DNA of 64,000 nucleotides from Halosimplex amylolyticum (GTDB lineage: Archaea; Halobacteriota; Halobacteria; Halobacteriales; Haloarculaceae), in NCBI RefSeq assembly GCF_051414035.1, contig NZ_JBLKNW010000001.1, positions 1 to 64,000 on the forward strand, in the 5' to 3' direction. Shown one piece after another: positions 27,602 through 36,631 of the stretch. Position numbers and translations under genes: made by a program. The notes beneath the pieces are model-generated. The model did no database searches and was not told the DNA's origin. It was given only the letters and a program-made list of their open reading frames with translations. Within the stretch, counting starts at the first letter, position 1. The number at the start of each line of letters is the position of its first letter.

Positions 27602-28804
27602 GTGAACCCGTCGGCACGAGTCGAACGAGACCGGATTCCGCGGTATCTCGTGGGGATCGCGGTCGTGCTCGCGGGAGCTACCATCTGTGAGATCGTGCTC
27701 CGCACGTTCGGTCCGTTAGTCGGCTCGAACGGCGAGACGCTGGTCTTTCAGGGCGAGTTCCTGGTCGGAGTTCTCACGACAGTCCCGTTCGTCGCCGGGA
27801 TCTGGTACGCCGGCGCCCGGCTCCCGCAGAGCGGACTCGACGCGGACAGGTACCCGCGGATACTGCAGTGGCTCCTCCGGGGGGCGGCGCTGTCGCTCGC
27901 GTTCAACCTCCTGCTCATCGCGGTCATCGGGGTCGCTTCGCTCGCGATGTTCGTCGGGTGGGTCCGCTGGAGCGTCGCCGTCGGGGCCGGCCTCGGCCTC
28001 GTGATCGGCGTCTCAGAGGCGAGGGCCGTCCAGAACTCGGTCGAAGCCGAACTCGCGAGGAGCCGAACGGAACACCTGGCCAGACAGCGTGACCTCCTCA
28101 ACTATCTCAACAGCTTCCTCCGCCACGAGGGGCTCAACACGATCCAGATCATCAGCGGGCACGCGAAGTTACTGATGGAAGGGGCCGACCCCGACGGCGA
28201 CGTCCACGCCCACAGCGAGACCATCTACTGCCGGAGTGAGGACCTCACGGAGGTGATCACCGACATCCGCTTGCTGATCAAGGTGGCTCACGAGGAGACG
28301 CCACTCGAACCGGTGGACGTCTGCGAGGTGCTGCGGGGCGAGATCGAGAAGATCGAGGACAGAGGCGAGCGGATCGAGGTCGTCGAATCGATTCCCGACG
28401 AGGCGCACGTGCGAGCGAACTCGCTGCTGAAGCACGTGTTCGGGAACCTGCTGGCGAACGCGGTCGAACACAACGACAGCGACGCGCCGAGGGTCCGCGT
28501 GTCGGTGACTCGTTCGGAGGAGCAGGTCACGGTCGAAGTCGCCGACAACGGCGAGGGGATCACCGAGGATCGCGTCCAGGAACTGTTCACCCGGCCGGAC
28601 TCGTTCGCGACCGACCACGGGCTGGGCCTGTTTCTCATCGGTGAACTGGCCGAGCAGTACGGCGGAACGGTCGAACTAGCCGAGACGGGCGAGGACGGGA
28701 GCGTCTTCCGTGTCGAACTGCCGCGGATCGAGCCAGACACGCGTCCAGTCGAGCCCGAGCGGGAGTCGCCGAATCAGACAGCGAGCGGCACTGCGAGCGA
28801 GTGA
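27602..28804 (+). CDS. Membrane-bound sensor histidine kinase
   Basis: 400 residues. Four predicted membrane helices occupy residues 14-138. A short coiled coil leads to the H-box FLRHEGLN with phospho-acceptor H175. The ATPase domain follows with HVFGNLLANAVEHND (N box), VADNGEGI (G1) and GLGLFLIGELAEQYGG (G2). It has no PAS domain or response regulator fused. The partner could be the stand-alone receiver at 22362-22817, 5 kb away; that is a guess from proximity. Confidence 0.92.
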   Translation: MNPSARVERDRIPRYLVGIAVVLAGATICEIVLRTFGPLVGSNGETLVFQGEFLVGVLTTVPFVAGIWYAGARLPQSGLDADRYPRILQWLLRGAALSLAFNLLLIAVIGVASLAMFVGWVRWSVAVGAGLGLVIGVSEARAVQNSVEAELARSRTEHLARQRDLLNYLNSFLRHEGLNTIQIISGHAKLLMEGADPDGDVHAHSETIYCRSEDLTEVITDIRLLIKVAHEETPLEPVDVCEVLRGEIEKIEDRGERIEVVESIPDEAHVRANSLLKHVFGNLLANAVEHNDSDAPRVRVSVTRSEEQVTVEVADNGEGITEDRVQELFTRPDSFATDHGLGLFLIGELAEQYGGTVELAETGEDGSVFRVELPRIEPDTRPVEPERESPNQTASGTASE

Positions 28805-28861
28805 GGGCGTCGGTCCGGAAGGCGGGCGGTGGTGCGTCATATAGCCCCTCCCTGGTGGACA

Positions 28862-29080
28862 AAGCTTATGGCGCGATGACCCGCAGATGGACGTGTCCGC
28901 ACACACGGACAACGAAGCCATCCACTTCGTTCGGGAGTTCTCGAACTCCCACACCCACCACACCCGAACCCACTGCTGTCTCGCGGGGCCCACTTCGGGC
29001 CTCGCGGTTTCCGATCGAACAGCGCCGCGAGAACCCGACCAGCGGCGTCTCAGTGGACTGACCCGACCGCCAGCGGGCGG
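28862..29080. ncRNA. Candidate structured RNA: gene-free segment with five consecutive hairpins
   Basis: Between convergent coding genes. Consecutive inverted repeats are visible: TGTCCG/CGGACA (28894-28911), GGGAGTTC/GAACTCCC with a 2-nt loop (28933-28950), a 10-bp stem with 5-nt loop (28982-28991 with 28997-29006, one G-U), CGCCGC/GCGGCG (29023-29047) and CCGCC/GGCGG (29067-29080). A TATA-like AGCTTATGG at 28863-28871 would start transcription near the first hairpin on the plus strand. No known RNA family is recognised, and because high GC favours chance hairpins this is only a candidate; terminators are the alternative. Confidence 0.35.
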
Positions 29081-29096
29081 AGCAACGGCGCGGTGC

Positions 29097-29273
29097 TCAC
29101 TCGTCGGAGTACTCGAAGTACTCGATCCGGTCGCGGTCGATCTCTTCCCACGTCCCGTCCGCCAGCTCCTCGGTGACTCGGTGGATGTCGTCTTCACCCG
29201 GGAGTAAGAGGATCCGGAGCCGTCGCGGCGCGGTGTCGACGGGGTGGTATTCCAGTTTAAAGATCTCTTCCAT
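29097..29273 (-). CDS. Conserved-looking small hypothetical protein
   Basis: 58 residues (MEEIFKLEYHPVDTAPRRLRILLLPGEDDIHRVTEELADGTWEEIDRDRIEYFEYSDE in pieces: beta-rich N half, acidic C half). The acidic composition typical of haloarchaeal genes supports coding. Start at 29273 chosen over an upstream ATG at 29324, because a TTATTG promoter-like element lies between. No family recognised. Confidence 0.6.
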   Translation of the reverse strand: MEEIFKLEYHPVDTAPRRLRILLLPGEDDIHRVTEELADGTWEEIDRDRIEYFEYSDE

Positions 29274-29497
29274 GCGAGTTCCACCGACCCGACACCCAGT
29301 CCTCTCTGTGAGACACAATAACACCTGCTATTTTCCGGAGCGTGTGCCGGGCCGTCGCAAACCGTGATACCGCCAGACTGCGGTCGGATCGGTGCCGCGG
29401 ATCGGCCGTGGCCCGGTCAGCGGGCGGCCGCTCTCGAGTCGCGACCGCCTGCAGTATCCGCCCGGCCACGGATTACGTGAGGGGCCGAAGCGAGTGC

Positions 29498-30949
29498 ATG
29501 CTTACGGCTGACCGGATGCGGGCCGTCGAGGCGAACGCGGTCGCACTCGGCGTCTCGCCGACCAAACAGGCGGAAGCGGGCGGGAGCGCCGTCGCGCGCG
29601 AGGTGCGCGAGCGCGCCGCTGCGGACGCGACCGTCGCGGTCGTCGCGGGACGGGGGGCCAACGGGGGCGTCGCGCTCGCCGCCGCACGCCACGTCGACGA
29701 GTTCGCGCCGTCGGTCTCGCTGCTGGGTCGTCCCGAATCGATCGCGACGGCGACCGCGCGCGACGACTGGGCGACCGTCGTCGCGTCGGAACTCGACGCG
29801 CGGTCGGTCCCGTGTCCGGGAACTCTCGACCTCGGCTCCGCGGACGTGGTCGTCGACGGGATACTCGGGCCGGATCGCGCCGCAGCGCCGGGCGAGCCCG
29901 AGCGGACGGCGATCGAGTCGGTCGACGACTGCGACGCGACGGTGGTCGCCGTCGACGTTCCGTCGGGGCTGGACGGAAACACGGGCGAGGCTCCCGGTGC
30001 CGTCGTGGACGCCGACCGGGTCGTGGCCCTCCACGCGACGAAACCCGGGCTCGACGCTCGTTCGGGCGTCACGGTCGCCGACGTCGGTATCCCGTCGGCC
30101 GCCGAGCGGTTCGCCGGCCCCGGCGACCTCCGGCCGATACGCGGGCACGTGCGAGCCGACCGCGACCACGGCGACTCCGGGAGGGTCTTCGTGATCGGCG
30201 GCGGCCCCTACACCGGTGCCCCGGCGCTGAGCGCACAGGCGGCACTCCGTGGCGGCGCCGACCTGACCTTCCTCGCCGTCCCCGAGGCGGTCACCGACCC
30301 CGTCAGCGGGTACGCCGAGGACCTGATCGTCCAGCCCTACCTGGGAGAGTACCTGACACCGGGAGAAGTCGGCGACCTGGTCGAGACGGCGACGGACTAC
30401 GACGACGTGGTCGTCCTCGGGCCGGGACTCGGGGACGCCGACGAGACGCTGGCGGCCGTCGAAGAGTTCCTCTCGGCGTTCGACGGGCGAGCAGTCGTCG
30501 ACGCGGACGCCATCCCGGCGGTCCCGGCCGTCGAGACCGACGCGACGCTCGTCCTGACGCCGAACACGCACGAACTGGAGGAACTCGGCGGACCGTCCGT
30601 CGACGACCTCCGCGAGTCGACGGAGGAGATCGAGTCGTTCGCCGCCGACCTGGGCCACGCGCTCGCGGTGAAGAGCGCCGAGACTGTCGTGACCGACGGG
30701 ACGGAGACCCGCATCTGCCGTGCTGGGACGCCGGGTCTGACCGTCGGCGGGACCGGCGACGTCTTCGCCGGGCTGACGGCGGCGTTCCTGGGCGTCGCAC
30801 CGCCGCTCGACGCCGCGACCGCTGGCGCCTTCGTGAAGGGGCGAGCGGGGGAGCGACTCGCCGACCGGGTCGGCGAGACGTTCGTCGCCTCGGAGCTACT
30901 GGACGAGATCTCGCCGACGATCTGGCAGGCTGGGACGCGGGATCGGTGA
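29498..30949 (+). CDS. nnr: Bifunctional NAD(P)H-hydrate repair enzyme (epimerase/dehydratase)
   Basis: 483 residues. The N-terminal YjeF-type epimerase domain (about 1-205) has VVAGRGANGGVALAAARH and DVPSGLDGNTGE. The C-terminal ADP/ATP-dependent dehydratase domain has VVVLGPGLGDADETL, LVLTPNTHELEEL and GTGDVFAGLTAAFLG with the catalytic Asp. It repairs hydrated NAD(P)H (NAD(P)HX) made by damage. The ATG at 29498 (MLTADRMRAVEANAVALG) is chosen because the epimerase domain begins there. Confidence 0.93.
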   Translation: MLTADRMRAVEANAVALGVSPTKQAEAGGSAVAREVRERAAADATVAVVAGRGANGGVALAAARHVDEFAPSVSLLGRPESIATATARDDWATVVASELDARSVPCPGTLDLGSADVVVDGILGPDRAAAPGEPERTAIESVDDCDATVVAVDVPSGLDGNTGEAPGAVVDADRVVALHATKPGLDARSGVTVADVGIPSAAERFAGPGDLRPIRGHVRADRDHGDSGRVFVIGGGPYTGAPALSAQAALRGGADLTFLAVPEAVTDPVSGYAEDLIVQPYLGEYLTPGEVGDLVETATDYDDVVVLGPGLGDADETLAAVEEFLSAFDGRAVVDADAIPAVPAVETDATLVLTPNTHELEELGGPSVDDLRESTEEIESFAADLGHALAVKSAETVVTDGTETRICRAGTPGLTVGGTGDVFAGLTAAFLGVAPPLDAATAGAFVKGRAGERLADRVGETFVASELLDEISPTIWQAGTRDR

Positions 30950-30978
30950 CGAGCGGTGCGGGGAGTGGCGACTGGTTC

Positions 30979-31053
30979 TCCGCGGTGAGCGCGCCCAGAC
31001 GCGCCGCGGAGTAAGCGCCCGGACGCGCCGCGGAGTAAGCGCCCGGACGCGCT
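30979..31053. repeat. 24-bp tandem repeat upstream of the DUF763 gene
   Basis: GCGCCCAGACGCGCCGCGGAGTAA (30991-31014, given in two parts as GCGCCCAGACGC plus GCCGCGGAGTAA) repeats at 31015-31038 with one change, and again partly at 31039-31053. A degenerate unit may precede it. It lies in the gap between the NAD(P)HX enzyme and the DUF763 gene. Confidence 0.7.
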
Positions 31054-31112
31054 GTGATTTCACTTCCGCTCCGTGGCGCCGACTCTTGGGCGCCGCGCCC
31101 CTACCGCGCGAC

Positions 31113-32291
31113 ATGGCTCGACGCACGAGCGCGGACCTGCCGCTGCACTCCGGGTCGGCGCCCTCGTGGCTGTTCGACCGGATGGTCGACCTCAGTGGCG
31201 CCATCGCGGAGGCCGTGATCGAGGAGTACGGACACGGGGAACTCCTCCGCCGGCTCTCGGACCCCTACTGGTTCCAGGCGCTGGGCTGCGTCATCGGCTT
31301 CGACTGGCACTCCTCGGGCGTCACCACGACGACCATGGGCGCACTGAAGGAGGCACTGTCGGCCGAGGACCACGGGATCGCGATCGTCGGCGGGAAGGGC
31401 GCGACCTCCCTGGAGACGCCCGACGAGATCGACGCGAGCCCGCTCGGACTGCCGCCGGGAGCGCGCGAGGACCTCCGACACACGTCGCGGATGAGCGCCA
31501 CCGTCGACAACGCCTGCGTGCAGGACTCCTACACGCTGTATCACCACACGATGGCGATCGCCGAGTCGGGGTCGTGGTGCGTCGTCCAGCAGGGGATGAA
31601 CGACTCGACGGCGCGGCGGTATCACTGGCTCTCCGACGACGTGAGCAGCTTCGTCGAGGAACCGCAGGCCGCGATCTGCTCACAGGGCCGGGAGAGCGAC
31701 CCGCTCGACCTCACCGCGGAGGAGTCGGCCGAGGCCCGCGAGGTCTCCGTCGACCTCGTGCAGGACGACCCGGTCCACCTCAAGCGCGAACTCCGCGGAG
31801 AGACCTCGCTCGCCGACTTCGGCGCCGGCGCGCCGAGCGGTACCGGTGACGGGAGCAGCGGCGGGGGCGACAGTGGGGGGAGCACCGCCAGCGGATCGGC
31901 CGCCTCGCTGGCGAGCGACCCGGACCTGACGATGCCCGCCCATCACGAACTCAGGGAGGCCGACCTCTCCGAGCGGGCGCTCGACCAGCTCGGACGGGCC
32001 TACGAGTACCAGCCCGACAGCTACGAGGAACTGGTCGAACTCGACGGCATCGGGCCGGGGTCGATCCGGGCGCTCGCGCTGATCGCGGAGCTGGTCTACG
32101 ACGCCGAGAGCTCCCGGGAGGACCCGGCGAAGTACGCCTACGCCCACGGCGGCAAGGACGGCACGCCCCAGCCGGTCGAGCGCGAGCGCTACGACCGGTC
32201 CATCGAGTACATGCGGTCGATGCTCGACGGCGCCGAACTCGACCGCGAGACGAAACAGCAGTCGCTCCAGCGCCTCGCGGAACTCGAGTAG
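31113..32291 (+). CDS. DUF763 domain protein
   Basis: 392 residues from ATG 31113 (MARRTSADLPLHSGSAPSWLFDRMV, the canonical start of the family). Conserved segments: LLRRLSDPYWFQALGCVIGFDWHSSGVTTTTMGALKEAL, GGKGATSLETPDEI and SGSWCVVQQGMNDSTARRYHWLS. A Gly/Ser-rich linker around 247-267 precedes a helix-hairpin-helix-like region (LVELDGIGPGSIRALALIAELVYD), suggesting nucleic-acid contact. The family is widespread in archaea and thermophiles; biochemical function is unknown. Confidence 0.9.
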   Translation: MARRTSADLPLHSGSAPSWLFDRMVDLSGAIAEAVIEEYGHGELLRRLSDPYWFQALGCVIGFDWHSSGVTTTTMGALKEALSAEDHGIAIVGGKGATSLETPDEIDASPLGLPPGAREDLRHTSRMSATVDNACVQDSYTLYHHTMAIAESGSWCVVQQGMNDSTARRYHWLSDDVSSFVEEPQAAICSQGRESDPLDLTAEESAEAREVSVDLVQDDPVHLKRELRGETSLADFGAGAPSGTGDGSSGGGDSGGSTASGSAASLASDPDLTMPAHHELREADLSERALDQLGRAYEYQPDSYEELVELDGIGPGSIRALALIAELVYDAESSREDPAKYAYAHGGKDGTPQPVERERYDRSIEYMRSMLDGAELDRETKQQSLQRLAELE

Positions 32292-32447
32292 GTCGGCTCC
32301 GACGCCGTCGTCCGCCCGTGCGGCGGCGGCCCTCCTCGCCCCGACCGCGTCGCCACTGGCCGACGAATTGGACGGGGCGTCGCCGCTCGGCACGCGCTCC
32401 GGCCCCCGGAGTGACCTTCTTCCGTCCCGGGGCCGAAGTCGCTCCGG

Positions 32448-33371
32448 ATGACGTTCGCAATCTTCGGTGCAGGTGGCGTCGGCGCGTACCTCGGAGCGAG
32501 ACTCGCGGACGCCGGCCACGACGTACACCTCGTCGCTCGCGGCGACCACCTCGCGGCGCTCCAGACCGACGGGCTCCGCGTCGAGAGCGTCGCTGGCGAC
32601 ACCGCCGTCGACCTCCCGGCGACGGACGACCCGGCCGACGTCGGCCCGGTCGATCACGTCCTGTTCACGGTGAAAGCCCACGACACGCGCGACGCGGCGG
32701 CCGACCTCGACCCGCTCCTCGGTCCGGAGACGACGGTCGTCTCCTTCCAGAACGGTATCGACAACGAGCGGTGGATCGCCGAGGAAGTGGGCGACGGCCA
32801 CGTCGTCGGTGGCGTCGCGTACATCTTCTCCACCATCGAATCCCCGGGCGTCGTCGCGCACACGGGCGGTCCGGCGCGGTTCGTCTACGGTGAACTGGAC
32901 GGCTCCCGGACGGACCGTATCGAGGCGCTCCACGACGCTCTCTCGGCGTGCGAGGGGGTCGAAGCGGTGCTCGCCGACGATATCCGCGTCGAGCTCTGGC
33001 GGAAGTTCGCGTTCATCTGCGCCCACTCCGGCATGACGGCCGCGACGCGGAAGCCGATCGGTCGCATCCGGGAGTCACCGGACTCCTGGGCGATGTACCG
33101 TCGCATCGTCGAGGAAGTCGTCGCCGTCGCGCAGGCCGAGGGTATCGACCTCCCGGACGAGACCGCTGCGGAGTGGGTCGACTTCGCACGGGACCTCGAC
33201 CCCGAGATGTACTCGTCGTTGCACTACGATCTCACGCACGGAAAGCGGCTGGAACTCGACGCGCTCAACGGGTCCGTCGTCCGCCACGCCGTGGACGCGG
33301 GCGTCGACGTCCCGATGAACGAAGCGATCACTGGGATTCTGCGCCCGTGGGCGGACGAACGTCGCGAGTGA
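32448..33371 (+). CDS. panE: Ketopantoate reductase-like (PanE/ApbA family)
   Basis: 307 residues. Rossmann motif FGAGGVGAYLGARLADAGHDVHLVARG at the N terminus, TVKAHDTRDAA with the conserved lysine, FQNGIDNE, and a C-terminal helical domain with LWRKFAFICAHSGMTAATRKPIG. The family reduces 2-dehydropantoate with NAD(P)H in CoA synthesis, but several paralogues per genome exist and this copy is not next to other CoA genes, so the symbol is tentative. Confidence 0.85.
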   Translation: MTFAIFGAGGVGAYLGARLADAGHDVHLVARGDHLAALQTDGLRVESVAGDTAVDLPATDDPADVGPVDHVLFTVKAHDTRDAAADLDPLLGPETTVVSFQNGIDNERWIAEEVGDGHVVGGVAYIFSTIESPGVVAHTGGPARFVYGELDGSRTDRIEALHDALSACEGVEAVLADDIRVELWRKFAFICAHSGMTAATRKPIGRIRESPDSWAMYRRIVEEVVAVAQAEGIDLPDETAAEWVDFARDLDPEMYSSLHYDLTHGKRLELDALNGSVVRHAVDAGVDVPMNEAITGILRPWADERRE

Positions 33372-33453
33372 CCGACGGTCTTCCAGACCGGGCTACCGGC
33401 CACCGGTCCCACTCGCCGGCGGCGTCGATCAGTCCGGCGTCACGGGTCGGTCG

Positions 33454-33747
33454 TCATCCGTCCTGCTCCGTGTCGTCCTCGCGCGACGGTCGCCGCGATA
33501 GCCGGTCGAAGCGGTCCTGGGCCTGGTCGCGACGGGCCTCGGTCTCCGCTTCGTCGTAGGCGACCTCGGCGAGCTCCCCGTCGGCGAGTTCCACGCGGAG
33601 CACCGCGTCCGCGTGCCGAGCCGCCTCCGGGAGCTGGCCCGGGTAGACGACGAACTCCTCGGGGCCGTCGTCGTCCTCCAGTTGCAGGGTCGCCAGCCCG
33701 TCTTCGATGCGGTCCACGACGGCGGTGTAGGTCCCGTCTGGGATCAC
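33454..33747 (-). CDS. DUF3006-like small protein
   Basis: 97 residues from GTG 33747, which overlaps the TGA of the upstream ComEC-like gene as GTGA. DGTYTAVVDRIEDGLATLQLEDDDG and LPEAARHADAVLRVELADGELAEVAYD match DUF3006. The family usually sits next to ComEC-like metallo-beta-lactamase genes, as here, so it may assist the upstream hydrolase. Function unknown. Confidence 0.8.
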   Translation of the reverse strand: MIPDGTYTAVVDRIEDGLATLQLEDDDGPEEFVVYPGQLPEAARHADAVLRVELADGELAEVAYDEAETEARRDQAQDRFDRLSRRPSREDDTEQDG

Positions 33748-35210
33748 GAGTACTCCTCCCTGAGGACTGTTTCGCCCGCCGCGTTTGTCACGATGACGGT
33801 GTCGCCGCCGTTGTTCCAGATCGGACTCCCGGACCCCCAGTACAGGTCGCTCTCGGAGTCGGTCCCGCTGCCCGTGCGGAGCGTGACAGTCGAGTTGGGT
33901 TCGAGCGTGAACCCGTCCGGGAACGCGTAGGTGTGACCAGCCTCGTCCTCGACGGTCCACCCCGTCAGGTCGAGCGCTTCGGACCCGGGATTCTCGAAGA
34001 CCACGTACTCGTCGTTCAGGTTCTCGCGGTCGTCGCCCGCGGCGTCGGCGTGGATCTCGTCGACGCGGATCCGGTCGGCCTGGATCTCCGTCGCCGTCTC
34101 CGTGCCGCCGTCCGTGGCGACGGGCGTTTCCGCTGTCGTGTTCAGCGAGCCGTTGATCGTCGCCCGGGGCGCGACCGGGTCGGTCGCCCCCGGTTCGATG
34201 GCCGTCCCGTTTCGGAGCGAGAGCGGGTCCGTCGGCGCCGCTTGCTGGGTCCTCACCGTCACCCGTTCTCCGTCGCTCACGAGCACGACGTTTCCGTGCG
34301 TGGCGGTCCAGTACGCCGGAATCGACCGGTCGGCCAGGCGCCGTAACACTTCCTCGTTGGGGTGGCCGTACTGCGAACCGTTCGCGCTGGAGATCACGAC
34401 CGCTTTGGGTTCGACTGCGTCGAGAAGCGCCTCGCCGGTGCTGCTCCGGCTCCCGTGGTGGCCGGCCTTCAGCACCGTCGCCCGGAGGCGCTCGCCGTAG
34501 GTGTCGACGAGATACCGCTCCTGGCCGTCTTCCGCGTCGCCGGTCAGCAGGAAGCCGGTCCGGCCGTACGCGAGCCGGAGGACGATGCTGTTCTCGTTCC
34601 GGTCGCCGTTCTCCAGGTACGGTTCGGGCGGCCCGAGGACCTCGACGCCGACGCCCTCGAACGGGAGCGGGTCGCCCTCGCGCGTCTCGTACAGCGTGAC
34701 GTTGTGGGCCTCGACGGCGTCGAGGTACGCCTCGTAGGTCTGCGTGCTCGCCGCGATGCCCGGGTCGTAGACGGCGCCGATCCCGTCGGCCTCGGTCTCG
34801 TAGTAGTCGATGATCGCGGCGTTCCCGCCGATGTGGTCCGCGTCGGCGTGGCTGACGACGAGGCGGTCGATCCGGCTGATATTGTGCCGTTGCAGGTACG
34901 CGAGGACGTCCTCGCCGTCGTCCGTGAAATCACCCGAATCGACGAGCATCGTCTCGTTCGTCGGCCCGACGATCAGGGTGCTGACCGACTGGCCGACGTT
35001 GATGAAGTGAACCTCGAGGGTCCCGTTCGACCCGGCCGTCGCCGTCTGCGTCGCGGCCGACTGGGCGTCGATGGCGGTCGCCTCGGCCCCGCCCGACGTC
35101 GAGCCCTCGCTCCCGGAGGCGAACTCGTCGAACTCGGCTAGACCCACACAGCCCGCGGAGACGACGAGCAAAACGACGGTGGCAGACGCGACCGCTCGGG
35201 TGCGACTCAC
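33744..35210 (-). CDS. Secreted ComEC/Rec2-like metallo-beta-lactamase with lamin-tail domain, lipoprotein
   Basis: 488 residues. Signal with lipobox LVVSAGC (Cys21), no twin arginine, so Sec-type export is likely. A Ser/Gly linker is followed by the hydrolase domain: FINVGQSVSTLIVGPTNETMLVDSG, VVSHADADHIGG (metal site) and LKAGHHGS. This is the ComEC-C-like nuclease/hydrolase type. The C terminus (about 385-488) is a lamin-tail/LTD beta-sandwich with NLNDEYVVFENPGSEALDLTGWTVEDEAG and NGGDTVIVTNAAG. LTDs often occur on secreted nucleases. Extracellular DNA degradation or uptake is plausible inference. Confidence 0.9.
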   Translation of the reverse strand: MSRTRAVASATVVLLVVSAGCVGLAEFDEFASGSEGSTSGGAEATAIDAQSAATQTATAGSNGTLEVHFINVGQSVSTLIVGPTNETMLVDSGDFTDDGEDVLAYLQRHNISRIDRLVVSHADADHIGGNAAIIDYYETEADGIGAVYDPGIAASTQTYEAYLDAVEAHNVTLYETREGDPLPFEGVGVEVLGPPEPYLENGDRNENSIVLRLAYGRTGFLLTGDAEDGQERYLVDTYGERLRATVLKAGHHGSRSSTGEALLDAVEPKAVVISSANGSQYGHPNEEVLRRLADRSIPAYWTATHGNVVLVSDGERVTVRTQQAAPTDPLSLRNGTAIEPGATDPVAPRATINGSLNTTAETPVATDGGTETATEIQADRIRVDEIHADAAGDDRENLNDEYVVFENPGSEALDLTGWTVEDEAGHTYAFPDGFTLEPNSTVTLRTGSGTDSESDLYWGSGSPIWNNGGDTVIVTNAAGETVLREEYS

Positions 35211-35481
35211 GCGCGTATCGGAGGGACGCGAGTCGGAATACGGTTGTTTCCCGGTAGGCGCCTACACCGGACGGGTCGATTGCCGCGTTCGCCGCCTTAC
35301 GAGCCGAACGCGTACCGGACAGTTGGGTCGGAGTCGGTGCGAGAGACGGCCCGGAGCGAGCGCGACGGTCAGCCACCGCGTCACGGCAGTCCGCCGCCTC
35401 AGAGCCGTCCGTCACGGCTGAATCCGTCTCGTCGCGGTTGGATTCGTTTCGTCGCGTCAGGATTCCCCTCCCTCGGGGGGA

Positions 35482-35862
35482 TCAGTTCGTCGCCTCGACG
35501 CGTTCGACCCCCTCGACGAGGTCGTCGAACAGCCGCTCGGCCTGTTCGTCGTCGTAGTCGGTGTGGTACTCCTTGGCCACGCCTTCCGCAGCGAGGTTGA
35601 CGTGGTAGTCGGGCGTGACGCCGTGGTCGTCCAGGCAGGTCCGCGCGCACTCCAGCGGACAGCCGTCGATCACGACCGTCGGTCGGCCGGAGGTCGCCGT
35701 GTCGACGAGCGGGGCAACGTCCCCGCCGACGCCCGCGATGCAGGACATCTCCGCCAGGCGTTCGCGGTCGAGCCTGACCGCGAGGTCGTTGGCCATCTGG
35801 GCCGCGCTCGAACACCCAGAACAGGAGTACACCAGCGGCAAGTCGTCGTAGTCGGCGGTCAT
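35482..35862 (-). CDS. DGC domain zinc-binding protein
   Basis: 126 residues. YSCSGCSSAAQMANDLAVRLDRE, MSCIAGVGGD, VIDGCPLECARTCLDDHG carry the conserved cysteines of the DGC (Asp-Gly-Cys) family. Small putative metal-binding proteins of this family accompany sulfur or redox genes in many prokaryotes. Function unknown. Acidic C-terminal tail. Confidence 0.85.
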   Translation of the reverse strand: MTADYDDLPLVYSCSGCSSAAQMANDLAVRLDRERLAEMSCIAGVGGDVAPLVDTATSGRPTVVIDGCPLECARTCLDDHGVTPDYHVNLAAEGVAKEYHTDYDDEQAERLFDDLVEGVERVEATN

Positions 35863-36017
35863 CGCCGCTCCCTACCGGGCCGCCCCGGGAAGTGATTGTC
35901 CCGAACGTCGTTCGCCTCCGGGCTCGTCTCCGGACGACGGGGTCCGTCGACCCTCGCAGTCAGGCGAATGTATTCGCACGAACCCCTTCGGCGGTCACAG
36001 TCGTCCGTCCCGACGCT

Positions 36018-36251
36018 ATGGCCGAACAGCAACTCGACCTGCGCGAGGTGCCGCCACCGAAACGCCATCCGAAGATATTCGAGGCCTTCGAGGCGCTGGA
36101 GAGCGGCGAGGCGCTGACGCTCGTCAACGACCACGAACCGACGCCGCTGTACCACCAGATGGCCGCGGAAGTCGAGTCGTTCGACGCCGCCGAGTACACC
36201 GTCGACCGCGTCGGCCCGAACGAGTTCATCGCGACGCTGCCCAAGAAGTAA
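36018..36251 (+). CDS. DUF2249 domain protein
   Basis: 77 residues from ATG 36018. LDLREVPPPKRHPKIFEAFEALESGEALTLVNDHEPTPLYHQMAAE is the DUF2249 signature, a TusA-like fold often found with denitrification, hemerythrin or nitric-oxide-related genes. Stand-alone here. Confidence 0.85.
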   Translation: MAEQQLDLREVPPPKRHPKIFEAFEALESGEALTLVNDHEPTPLYHQMAAEVESFDAAEYTVDRVGPNEFIATLPKK

Positions 36252-36306
36252 CCGGACCGTCGCGCGGTCGAGCCCGCCCCAGACCGAGGTCTGTGACAGA
36301 CAGTCT

Positions 36307-36316
36307 CCCCCCCCCC
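36307..36316. repeat. Run of ten C
   Basis: A mononucleotide C10 tract upstream of the truncated epimerase fragment. Slippage-prone; no evidence that it lies in a promoter element. Confidence 0.7.
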
Positions 36317-36351
36317 GCCGTTTTGTATCGGCCGTTCCGAGGTCACGGACG

Positions 36352-36540
36352 ATGACGCTCTCCACGATCGCGGTCGCCGGCGACACCACCGCCGACGTCC
36401 CGACCGCGCGGCTCGCCGACGAGTTCTTCCCCGGGGCCGAGCGCCGAGCCGAGTTCGAGGGTCACGAGGCGCTGTTCGACCGTTCGAAGGCCGAGTCGCT
36501 GCTGGAGTGGACCCTCGAACGCAGCTGGCGCGACTACTGA
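36352..36540 (+). pseudogene. C-terminal remnant of an NAD-dependent sugar epimerase/dehydratase
   Basis: 62 codons with an ATG. The text reads like the last fifth of a haloarchaeal NAD(P)-dependent epimerase: …VAGDTTADVPTARLADEFFPG… then EFEGHEALFDRSKAESLLEWTLERSWRDY, matching the usual FxGHxALFDxSKAExLLGWxxxxSWRDY ending. The Rossmann fold and catalytic part are missing. It could still be translated, but is most simply a decayed gene. It lies 91 bp upstream of an AGE-family epimerase. Confidence 0.65.
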
Positions 36541-36631
36541 CGCCGTGCGCGCCCGCCGGTCCCGCGACCGAACCCGTCGAGCGGGCGAACGGAAGTAAAC
36601 GCTTTCCGGCGGTGTGACGAACCCATCGAGC

